DNA of 64,000 nt from Diadema setosum. Lineage: Eukaryota; Echinodermata; Echinoidea; Diadematoida; Diadematidae. This document shows positions 33,609 to 44,900 of the stretch, piece after piece (the stretch's first letter is position 1; each line of letters begins with the position of its first letter). The stretch is from NCBI GenBank assembly GCA_033980235.1, contig CM067067.1, positions 18,977,239 through 19,041,238 on the forward strand, read 5' to 3'. The position numbers and the translations under genes were made by a program. The notes below the pieces were generated by a model. It worked only from the letters and a program-made list of their open reading frames with translations. It searched no databases and was not told the DNA's origin.

Positions 33609-33955
33609 TTATAGAATGGGTAGCGAGAATCCTGCGATCTGATTGGTCGAGAGCTATGTGTTCATTTTTACTGGCCGCACGCTGAGTCACAGTGGCAAAC
33701 ATGTTATCGCGCACTTAGCAAGAGTACGCGTACTTGTAACAAAGGTGCGCGCACTAAAGCAAGCGTTCGCGCACTCAGCTTGGCCATGCATCCAGTAAAA
33801 ACTGATGCATGGCTGGCCATGCATCCAGTAAAAACGGTAAGTACGGGTATGCATGCCCTTTACGGCAAGCCAAAAGGAAATGCATCCAGTAATTTTGTCA
33901 TCGGGTAACACGATAGAAAACTGGGTTTTTGACAAGAAAATTACCCATTCTATAA
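33609..33955. mobile_element. Palindromic element with TATAGAATGGGTA ends
   Basis: A 347-bp element with inverted ends TATAGAATGGGTA (33610-33622) and TACCCATTCTATA (33942-33954). It includes a direct repeat of GGCCATGCATCCAGTAAAAA near 33780 and 33815. No coding capacity. Confidence 0.7.
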
Positions 33956-33958
33956 ATC

Positions 33959-34121
33959 AAATGACGCACATGTCTTTTCGTGCGTCAGTCGGAATATAGT
34001 GTGCATGCGGTAACTATGGAATTTAGCCTAAACCCACTCGGCTTCGCCTCGTGGGTTAAGCATTCCATAGTTACCTTATGCACACAATTCCGACTGACGC
34101 ACTCAGACCTGTGCGTCATTT
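33959..34121. mobile_element. Near-complete palindrome of 163 bp
   Basis: Left arm AAATGACGCACA, GTGCGTCAGTCGGAAT, GGTAACTATGGAAT. The right arm mirrors each block in reverse order. The centre is CCCACTCGGCTTCGCCTCGT then GGG, itself a hairpin. It starts four bases after the preceding palindromic element. Confidence 0.85.
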
Positions 34122-34736
34122 GTATACTGATGAACATGGCGATCACGAACTGTGTGTAAATTGTCTGAAATAGGGTCGAGTTTTCCCTGAGACCGAGTTA
34201 GTCTGGAGCCTTCTGGAATAAAAGTCGGTTTACCGACTTTTATTATTTTTCTCAAAATACTCCAAAACGACTCATCATTCCGGCAAACCGCGTCAGCCAG
34301 GTAAGTTTCTTTGTAGACTCTTTCGATATATTGGAAGCAAATATGAAATGGTGCCAGACGGGTTCTCAAGCCCTTACCAGAACTTAGTTTTCACTTTAAG
34401 TGTTTCATTATGCCCCACCTTCCCCATACTGTAGTCGGGATCTTCGACATGCAGCGGCCCCGTGTAATTATGATTTCACATCGTCCACCTTCATAATGGT
34501 TATTTTTCAGCACTATTATGTATGATAACGACCAATATAATCGCCAACTTCTATAAGTATATGTTTGTTTGTTTGTTTTTTAATCAGTTGTACCAATATC
34601 CAATGTTTTTGTAAGGTGCTTGCAGTTAGTCCCCTTTTTATTTTGTGTCTGTGTGTATGTGTGGGGGGTGTCTATCGATCCTCTGTGGCATTAGGATGTC
34701 TTATAAAGAGATTTATTTCATACAGGCGAGGTATTC

Positions 34737-35105
34737 TAAAGGGATATAGTTTTGGTTGAGATGGGAGATTCAAATTTTAACTTTTTGCAAGATGATTAGA
34801 AATCACCTTGTGAAATTTAAAAAGGATACAATTTTAATATTAATTCAAAGTATGTATTATATTAAAATCGGTTTAAATGGCCGAGATATCCAAAAACAAA
34901 GTAAAACATTGGGCCAAACAAAAGGTGGGTCCAACGTTTTTGTTTTGAATATCTCAGCCATTTCAAAAACAATTTTCATCGAATAAACTTTGAATTCCTC
35001 GAAGAACTACGTGCTCTTTCATATTTCATAAGAAGTTTGTCATTATCTCACAAAAAAGTTGGAAACCTGACGACCCATCTCAGCCAATACTATACCATCC
35101 CTTTA
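34737..35105. mobile_element. Palindromic element, family of 42306-43024 core
   Basis: Ends AAAGGGATATAG and CTATACCATCCCTTT. Internally it carries GGCCGAGATATCC and GAATATCTCAGCCATTTC in opposite orientation, then ATTTTCATCGAATAAACTTT. The same internal words occur at 42600-42830. Confidence 0.75.
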
Positions 35106-35147
35106 ATTTTGAATGCCTTCCCTTTATTCTAAGATGGTGACCGCGGT

Positions 35148-35171
35148 CCCCCCCCCCCCCCCAAAAAAAAA
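35148..35171. repeat. C14-A10 composite homopolymer
   Basis: A C run followed directly by an A run. Confidence 0.9.
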
Positions 35172-36297
35172 AATCATATTTTTGAAGAAAGTGAAATGCA
35201 TGCAAACTGACAACTCGTTTTTTGTTTTTGTTTTTTGTTTTTTGTTTTTGTTTTTACTTCTAACAATGGGTAACTTGAATATCCAAACAATACACCTAAA
35301 TATGTGTCCAAAACCAGGTTTTACAAAAAAAAATATATATATAGTTTCTTTTGGTAATATACGTAATACAGCTAGTGTCATGGCAAAGGCTATCATAATA
35401 GAGTGTAAAACCCAATTTACTTAACTTTACGAGAGCTGGAAATGATACAAAGCTCTGGCTTACATTTTGTCAGTTACCATAATGACATGAATTCCACGTG
35501 TTACCATGTCACACAAAAAAGTGGAGAACTACATTTAACTTCTCATTGAATTCATGCAAAAATAATTTCTTACCTAGTGACTGATCGGTAGGACAAGTTC
35601 GATTACATTCCACTCTTCACAGTGAAGCTTATTAAAAGAGATGTTACATTTGAAATCTGCTTGTGGAGTATATTTGATTGTTTATTTTGTTTAAAAGCCT
35701 TTATTTTCAAGTCCACGCATGTGTGATTTTTGTCCTACTTGAGACATGTTAGAGTCGCATTATATGGTAATATATTTCAAATAATGAATGTATTATCCTG
35801 ACAATGATGAAGAAGTGAAGGAGTGGGAGGGGGTGAGCTCATCCTCCGGAGGGGAAAATACCTCTACTTTCATCGTTAGTATACAATGTCATACAAATGA
35901 AATTACAAATTACGACGGCATTCTATAACGTTGCCGATAAAAGTTTGTATGGAATTGCGTGTGTTTGTGTGTGCCTGTTTACGTGTGTGTGTTCGTATGT
36001 GTTGATGTGTCCAGTAAAAGAGAGTATGAGTATGCTGGTATCCCCTTCTCAAAGTGAACATGCCTCTCCTGAATTTTTACGATGGTGATGATGAATTTTA
36101 GACTACCGATAAACGTGAGACTATATAAGGCGACGAGTAAATAATGGGGGTGAGAGCGGATAAGATGGGCATTTAAAAGGTTCTATGTACTTGACCTCAA
36201 TATACACACACACACACATGCGCACACGTATCCACGAACGCATAAGACAGTAATTACAACACCATATTTTGTGACAACAAGAATTTTACTCTATTTT

Positions 36298-36820
36298 CGG
36301 AATTCAAAGAGCCTTATTTTATTTTCGGATTTATACGAACCTTCATTTTCGGAGTAACGAACCTTATTTCATTTTCGGATTAGCGAACCTTCGGAATAAC
36401 GAACGTTATTTTATTTTCGGATCAACGAACCTTCGGAATAACGAGCCTTATTTCATTTTCGGATTATTAACCTTCGGAATAACGAACCTTATTTTATTTT
36501 CGGATCAACGAACCTTCGGAATAACGAGCCTTCTTTCATTTTCGGTTTGACGAACCTTCAGAATAACGAACCGTATTACTTATATTACATTTTCGGAATA
36601 ACGAACCATAATAAATATTTTGTTTTCGGATTAACGAACCATCGGAATAACGAACCTTATTCCATTTTCGGATTAACGAACCTTCGGAATAACGAACCTT
36701 ATATAATTTTCGGATTAACGAACCTTCGGAATAACGAATCTTATTTCATTTTCGGATTAACGAACCTTCGGATTAAATAACCTTCGGAATAACGAATCTT
36801 CGGAATAACGAGCTGTAACC
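36298..36820 (-). repeat. 41-bp tandem array B, inverted relative to array A
   Basis: About a dozen units of TTCGGATTAACGAACC / TTCGGAATAACGAACC with TTATTTCATT spacers, the reverse complement of array A. The two arrays are separated by 3.6 kb. Confidence 0.92.
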
Positions 36821-37875
36821 CGTGATAAAAAAAAGAGAAGAATATAGACCTATGCATATCATCCAGTGTCGTGGGACATATATTTCTTCGTGGTCTTTGT
36901 ACTCTGTATTAATGAATATCATTCGAGGATACCCCTAACAAAACATGCAATGACTGAAAAAAAAAAATACGTTTAACGACAGAAAGAAATATTCATCCAA
37001 TGAGAAGGAAGCAGGTGATTCGAGCACTTTCGAAGAGATCACTAATTCAACTCTGTCCTCGGGGTTCTTGATTGATGTTACGATTTACTATAAATGCAGT
37101 AAATAAATACTATGACTTACAAAAACAACAACAGTAACAACGTGAACAAAGTCCAATATTCCTGCAATACATTACCCTTAAAATTACCAAGGATTGTTTG
37201 AAGCTCCTTCTAGAATTACCAAAAATCAGGAAGATATCAGGTGTGTCCTCAGAAGTTGCTTGTCCGTCCTCACTTCTGAGGACGGACAGTCAACTGTCCG
37301 AAACATCGAGTCCTTCTTGCTCCATACTCTTCTCTGATTCTCAGTCCTTTTTAGGACTATATCACACTCTCTAGAACGAATACTCTCGCTCACTCTCCTT
37401 TCTCGTTTCTTCCTCTCCTGTCATCTCATAAGTAATTATCTCCTCTCATTCCAACAGTCCTTTTTCAGGTCTCACAAATGGTGAACCGCAAACCCAGCAT
37501 AAAATGTATGCAGTATATACCATGCAAACTTCTTCTTTCAAAGATCATCTGAATAGATACTTAATTTATGCGTGGAAGATAACACACTACTGGAAAGAGA
37601 GTGGTTAGAGCGGAGAACAGCTTGATACAAAAAATAAAAATAAAAATGAATCTTACAGTAGTCCGTCCTTTGCTTTCCATAGGTAGAGCCAAGCTCTCAT
37701 TAGACCCGAGTATAGATATGTATATTGAGAAAGATTGCTTTTAGTGCGGAGGTAATTATTATTCATGAAGTCTTTTACCAACCGTGGGACATTAAAAATC
37801 ATAATACTTCCACTTGCAAACAGTTCCCAGTCTAATCTGGTATTGTATAAGTCACTGCACTATAGCTTACTCCCT

Positions 37876-37914
37876 TCTTCTTCTTCATCGTCTTCTTCTT
37901 CTTCTTCTTCTTCT

Positions 37915-37945
<31 letters not shown>

Positions 37946-37946
37946 T
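37876..37946. repeat. (TTC)n microsatellite
   Basis: More than twenty TTC units with one early TCG interruption. Confidence 0.93.
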
Positions 37947-38905
37947 TATTTATGTCTCTATTGATTTTCATGATTCATGTAAATAATATAATAATCAAAT
38001 CTAAAATTACAACAGAGGGTGCAATAAAAATACTACATTATACATTTTTTACCAATGTCACCAAAAATGGCAGTTTCCCAATACTTTTGTGTGTAAAACA
38101 TTTACAATGAATCGGTTTTACAAGAAGTGTCAGATGAATGTTTTCCTGGAATTTCTCGTGCATATCCCTTTGGGCTATCATCGCCTACTCTAGTCTCAAC
38201 ATGAAAAGAAACGATGAAGAACATAATATTAAAAGACAGAGAAATACATAACAAATTTTACAAAGCAATAAAATACATATGAAATTCCCCAAGGGAAATT
38301 CATTTCGACGTCTGATTTGGGGGGTTTAGTCATACACAAAGAGTACAGATTTTCTAAAATTGTAAATAAGACTCTTCAATCGAGTGCCCAATTCCAATTT
38401 TATTGATACTATATGAGCAACTGCCAACTTTGAATTACTGAAGCAGGTAGGCCCCACTGTAAAAGTGGATATTTTTATGCGACTAATTTTTCGCGTAATT
38501 CAGAGTATAATGTAATATAATAAATCGATCAGATAGTATCAATCAAAAATAAGCCTTGAACACCTGGTTGAAAAGTTTTATTTATTTTTTGATCGATAAT
38601 ATCTGATCAACCACATTAGGCCTATATGCCAACTTATTAGTGGAGGTCAATGCTGAAGTATAACATCATGCAAGCGAGCAACAACCGCAAATCTCTACCA
38701 GAGGATAAAGATCAGTGGCAACAGCATGGTCTTGTGTTTAGTGTAGATAACATTTGCTGCCCTCAGCGTTAGTTCAGTCAAAGATCCTACAATCTTTGCT
38801 TCACACAGTACATCAGCAGTGTAGTGGTGTCAAACACTGCATGCACTGCATACACGTACACTTGCACTGTACTTGACTCGCTACACCAGCTCAAGCGAGT
38901 CTTCG

Positions 38906-38913
38906 TATAAATA
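38906..38913 (+). promoter_or_regulatory. TATA box for prune
   Basis: TATAAATA lies 50 bp upstream of the prune ATG at 38956. A start about 30 bp downstream would fall in the CTCAGCTCAG run, giving a 5'UTR of only about 20 nt. The position is right for a core promoter, but transcription is not shown. Confidence 0.5.
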
Positions 38914-38955
38914 CTCGCCAACTCAATTGAACCTCCTCAGCTCAGCTCAGTCAAG

Positions 38956-38991
38956 ATGAATGAGTTCCTGCTGCAAACAAAAGAAAAACTG
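38956..38991 (+). CDS. PRUNE1: Prune exon 1, start codon
   Basis: Encodes MNEFLLQTKEKL, then a strong donor CTG|GTAAGT in phase 0. It resembles MEDYLQGCRAAL, the human PRUNE1 start. It is too short to stand on its own, but frame, donor strength, the upstream TATA box and the match together support it. Confidence 0.75.
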
Positions 38992-41900
38992 GTAAGTTTA
39001 TGTATGACATATGATTCGGAGCATGATTTTGACATGATTTTAGTTGTAAAAAGGACGATGAAAAGTAGTCTCGTCGGGATATCATCTCCTAGGATTAGAG
39101 CTGATCGCTGAGCCTCAGATTCCTCACCTAGAATTTCTACAGTCCCACCAACTATTTTCTAAAGGGTGCTGATGATGTTGGCGTCGATTGCTGCGGATCG
39201 AGAGCATTGCCATGCCGATGGTATTAATTATGTTGGTTTCCGCTTTCTGTAACTTGGTGTAATTCAAGTGTAATGACTAAAACTGACTTTTCCTTTGGGC
39301 TTGATGGGGCGCTAATAAATGTACTGTCATATCCATTTAACGTCTCAAATTCTATCCCTTCTTGTCTGAGTAAATTTATGTCACCAACATTATCAACATG
39401 TGACAACAAATTGTATTAAAATGTCAGGTCCACCAAAACAAACTCATGACTTAAAATTTAGGAAATCAACATGATCAAGGGCCTAACAACACCATATTTA
39501 TTTATAGAACAAATATCGACCCCAGAAATAATCTGCACATAGGGGTAGGCATTACCAAACACAAGGACAAGGTTTGACCTTGCACAAAAGGTTTCTAGTA
39601 CAGACTATAGTTGAACCTCTCTTATTATCCGGCCTCCCTTTATCCGGATCTCTCTATTATACGGACGCAATCTCGCCGTGATTTTTTTAAATAATTACGG
39701 GAGGAAAGGGAGATTCCCAACTCAATCTAACAATGGCGACCTACAGTCGACTTTGCCGAGTACGGTCTATTTTCAAGATCTACTTGATACATTTCTTAAT
39801 AATTATTTAGGTAAATCATTCCAAGAATTTATAAAAGAAAATGATTTCATTCTTGCAAACACGAACCTCTATTTTGGGGTCTCTTACTGAGTGTAACAAT
39901 GAAAAGGTTGCAGTATACACATTACTACATGTGGTATGGTAGGGGTCCAACCCACCGACCGGGTCCATAACGACCGGCCGCGCATTATAATGGCATTGCG
40001 CGTACAGAAAGAAAATGTACGCATGGGACTACGCGCAACGGTGTTCGATTCTTCACTGGGCTACGCTACCGAGTAAAATGTGGCGAAAACAACTAAGTAT
40101 TCCCTCTAAATTACCGAAATTTAGCAAAATCCAAGGTTTATCGTGTAACTACATATCTAACTAGGCCTACCTTTGCTGACTCGTTAGATGTAGAGTATCC
40201 TTCCGTAATAAATTTGACGATTTTGACCGCAAAATTGTCACCGCCGCTTGTACGATCGTGCACACACGTTACACATACACATGACATAAACATTTTGTCG
40301 CCCGCTACGACCGTACGACACTACGAGTTGATGCAGAAACGAGAAATGAATGTGAAAAAACAAACCGACTCATCTAATTTATTTCAATTACGATGAAAAG
40401 TTTCCTAATGAAAATCAAGTCAAATTCATCAAACAGCCCTTCAAAAGTAATATCGAAGGATTCAAAATATATTCAAATATTATTGGGGAAAAAAATCACG
40501 ACTAGAAAAAAACAGCAGCTTGTCGAAAAAACGCGTTTAAGTACGCTTTATACGTATTGTCAATAGAGGGTGGGGTGGTCGGTCGATATGACCCCGGCAA
40601 CTGAGGTCGGAAAAAATGACACCCCACGCGTTTGAAGCCGCCATCTAGAGCGCGTACCTCAGATCGCATTTACAGTGCACGCTTGTGAATCCGGAGTATT
40701 TTCTCCACACGTGAGTAAAATTTCAGGCAAATTGTGTGATTTTTCACGTTTCTGTTGATAGAAAAACGTTAGGTGTCCGATATTATGGACACCCAACCAT
40801 ACTACAATGGGCTACATCAGTACATGTGTATGTTGTATATGTACATGTATAAAGCATCGAGTCTCCCGTATCCGGCCAAATCCCTTATCCGGATGAGCCC
40901 CGGTCCCGACTTGTCCGGATACTAGAGGTTCAACTGTAATTCTACATGTACGGATGTGGCAGGCGGTCAAATTTTGGATGGCATTGTGGTTGAATTAATT
41001 TATGGCCCATATGGGCGGCTTGTGTTTTAAAGTAACAGTGTTAAACCTCTTTAGCTTAGTCTAAATTTATTTGTATTTCCAATCACTCACGTAAATTCGA
41101 GCAAGAGTAAAACTAAAACCACCAGTTTTCAGCCACCCTCCAAAATCCAGACACTTCACATCATTTCACATACTACTACCAACGAGTATTCTAGGGCCTA
41201 CTGGCACTGTGGTTCACAACAGCAAAGTCCTTTAGTGACCTCCAAAAATCCGTCCAACATCCCAAATTTCGCTGTCAAAAATGTAGAATCGGCATAACTT
41301 TTCCAAAGTGCTCGCAAATTAAGTCTAGTGTATAGAATCAGGGTCGCTGAAAAAGCGCAAAATATCAAGAAATACACTGTTCTGTTGTGAGATTTTTTTT
41401 CACTTATTGCAAGCTCAGAGTGTGATGGTGTATCTGCAAAGACACAAAAGAAAAAAAAATCTCTGTACGTGCTGATGTGTAGTGACTAAATGTACAGGGG
41501 TTGAATGCAACTGCAAGTACTGACATGAAAGAATTCGGACACCAGCAGGCGCCGCAATGTCCCTGATGTATAAACCTTGCACCAACAAGGTATGGTGCAG
41601 CGCATTTTTCAGCAGTCTTGTACCCGCATTGACATTGAACGCGCTATGTCACAGTCCGGATTCTGGAGGGGCCGAACAGATTCTGGTGGATTATCAAAGT
41701 GATCTATTTTAGGACTTTGTAAAATTCTATGATGTATTATTGAAAGGACAAGTTCACCTTCATTAACATTATAAGGATTGAGAGAATGTAGCAATATTAG
41801 TAGAACACATCATTGAAAGTTTGAGGAAAATCAGACAATCTGTTCAAAAGTTATGAATTTTTGAAGTTTTTGTGCAGTCACCGCTGGATGAGAAGACTAC

Positions 41901-44900
41901 TGCAGTGTTTGATGTCACATGCGTACAACAATATAAGGAAAATATAAAGAGAATTTCACAAAATTTCATCTTTTGAAAAAAGAACACATTCCCTTGACTC
42001 GTTACTTATATATGTTATGGGTGATATTATTCCCATTACCTTTAGAAAGTGGCAAGTCAAGTGCTCTTTTATTATGCGAAAAAAGTGAAAATATGTTGAA
42101 TTTTCTTTACATTTTCTTTATACTGTTGTACTCATATGACATCACGAGCCTTAGTAGTCTCCTCATCCAGCGGTTCCAACACAAAAGTTTTAAGAATTCA
42201 TAACTTTTGCATTGATTGTCCAATTTTCCTCAAACTTTCACTGATGTGTTCTACTAATTTTGCTGCATTCTCTCAATCCTTATGTTAATGAAGGTGAACT
42301 TGTCCTTTAAAGGGGATGGCTAGGTTTGTAGCTGATCAGTGGGAATCAGTGGGAATGCTGGGGGATGATTGCTCCAATCCTTGTGGGATTCATTTAAGAG
42401 TACATTATATATTTGTTGTGTGAAAATTATTTGCTATAGAATGGTCTCATATTCAAGTAATGTGCATTTCAGTGTTTCCAGGATAGCATGCCTGTACAGT
42501 GTTGGGGCAATTGTTCAAGGGACTGTACAGTACTGGTTGAGGTGGGGATTCATGTTTTGAACATTCCTAAGTGAGATAATGAAAAACCTCTTATGAAATA
42601 TGAAAGAGCATGTAATTTTAAGAAGGATTGTACATTTATTTGATGAAAATTGGTTTTCAAATGGCTGAGATATGCTAATAATAAAAGGCGACATGCCACA
42701 ACTTTATTAGGATCTCTTTGTTTCACCTTGTTTTTGGATATCTCAGCCATTTCAATACCGATTTTCATCGAATAAACTTTTGATACCCCTTAGAACTGCA
42801 TGCTCTTTGACATCTCATAGAGTGGTTTCTGAATATCTCGCAAAACGTTAAAAGCTAAATCCTCACCTCGACCAGAACTGTACACGCCCTTTAACGGGCA
42901 GTTAATTTTAACACAACACTAGATATATAATGTACTCTTAAATGAATCCCACTAGGATTGGAACAATCATCCCCCAGCATTCCCACTGATTCCCACTGAT
43001 CAGTTATTAGCCATCCCCTTTAACAAATCAACATCGAGATAAAAGTAGTGTAATAATATATTTGAACATATATTATGTACATAGTATGTACGTATTATTT
43101 TAGTTAAATAAATATTGCAGAAAAGCTTAAGTGTCTGAATAACAAATTGAAAAAGACTATATTTGAGAGAGAAGAGACAGACAGAAAAAGTGCATGTATC
43201 AGTATGATTTATATACATTGTAACTGTTAGGTAGGGATATGTGAAAAGTATAGACTATCAATGTTGTGAAATGTGCAAATGCATCATCTTATACTAGAGG
43301 TAATAGCGTTTCTTGAGGAGATCTAACAGAATTAACTCACTTATTCACAACTGCCAAGAGATGGCGCCCTGTGCTGTTATTAGTGTTAGCAGGTGACCGA
43401 TCTCACTCATGAGGGTGGATATGTCTGCTATCTGCCCAATTGGTACAATTATCTGAGATGATTAAACATTGATTGTTTTCTTTCTGTCTGCTTTTGTTGT
43501 TGTTTCTGTTTTTGTAACCAACATGGTTGTGTAGATCATGGGCCAGGGTAACTATTAATTACAGCAAGGGTAATAAAATGACTTCACACTTTGGAGCAGT
43601 ATACCTTTAGGTCATTGTTTGTTTTTCTCTCCCAGATCTCATTATCACAATTGAAGAAAATCCGTTCAGGGGATTTTCCTTTTACCTGGCCCAGGTACGT
43701 GTATGCCACATGAGTTGTAATGCACTTACTAGAATTTGGGTCAAATCCCTCAAGTTCAAAGCTCAAAGGTCTCTGATGTACAGGTATTAACCTGTGGTGA
43801 AAAAAAGAAAAACATTCTTAGCTTTAACATCATCTTTGAATTAATTGTCTTATCTGGTGAAAACAATAGTAGTTTTAATCAAGAATTAACTGCTTGAAAT
43901 GATAAGTAGATAAGGTCAGAGGTCAAGTGAAAGGTCACCAAAATTTAGCTAAATATATAATTTTCTGTCAAAAACTTTAACTATTATGTCATACAGGTGT
44001 ACAGTGTTATGTGTTGTGACAACTATGCATTGGTAAACACAGATTAGAGTTAAAATTCAGTCCTTGGTTAGTGGTCAAGATCTATGAACTTAAACACTGT
44101 AAACAAATAATGCACTCAATGGCAAATATAGTGATTGTGGAAGAAAGTGAGACCAAGTGAGTTGACAGTATGCTGCAGTTTCACTGCTCAATAATGACAT
44201 TTTGTTTTAAATTGCTTTTCCACTTGAGTCAAGCAAGGTCAAACAGAAGAATTGTGCTCCATGCAATGAAGTTCTATCTGTTGTGAAGTACAAAATTTTG
44301 TACACACAAACAGGTGACAAACAACCTGTACACCAGCATGACATACACCATATAGTGTATTCATGTCTGTCTGTCTGTGTGTCTGTCTTTTCTATGTGTA
44401 TGACATGTACAAATTGTACTTGTTTTTGTTGTGTTCCTGTATATAATGATTTACTTGCTGTAAGGCAAATTTGAGATCGAATGATGTGAAACTAGGTGCC
44501 CAAAAATGAGATAATAGATTGGAACTACAGTAGGGCAGTGGTATATGAACAGACATCCAAAAATAAGATAAGATGTATGGTAATGGGAACTATGACAGTG
44601 GATGTATATTGTATATGAAGAGATGACCAAGTGGGTGTGTCAATGTCTGAAATAGCAGGTGATTATACTGTGTGTAATGGAGAGAAATTTTGGCAGCTCA
44701 TCAAAAAAGTTTGTATTAAATCATATTGGCATATCACCATGTGACAGCCATCTAGACCAATGTGATCCGTCCAACACGGAGGGTGCTTGGGGGATTAGAG
44801 GGAGGGAAATCTATGTTAGGTGTTCGTGATCCCCCACCCCCTTCTACTGCTACGAACGTGTCGCAGGATTTCTCTGTGTCCACGGAGAGCATTAATTAAG

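Larger units (their letters stand above)
29101..38955. other. Intergenic region between divergent EPG5 and prune
   Basis: A gene-free stretch of 9.9 kb. Beyond the features listed separately, 29930-30180 is AT-rich and 30360-30600 is a CpG-rich block without a recognised gene. 35110-36290 and 36820-38640 show only simple repeats and unremarkable sequence. Confidence 0.6.

Noticed and set aside
36547..36780. A repetitive 77-codon frame with repeated FGLTNLRNNEPY-like units
   Set aside because: It is array B read in one frame. The 41/42-bp unit happens to stay open; there is no start context or conservation.
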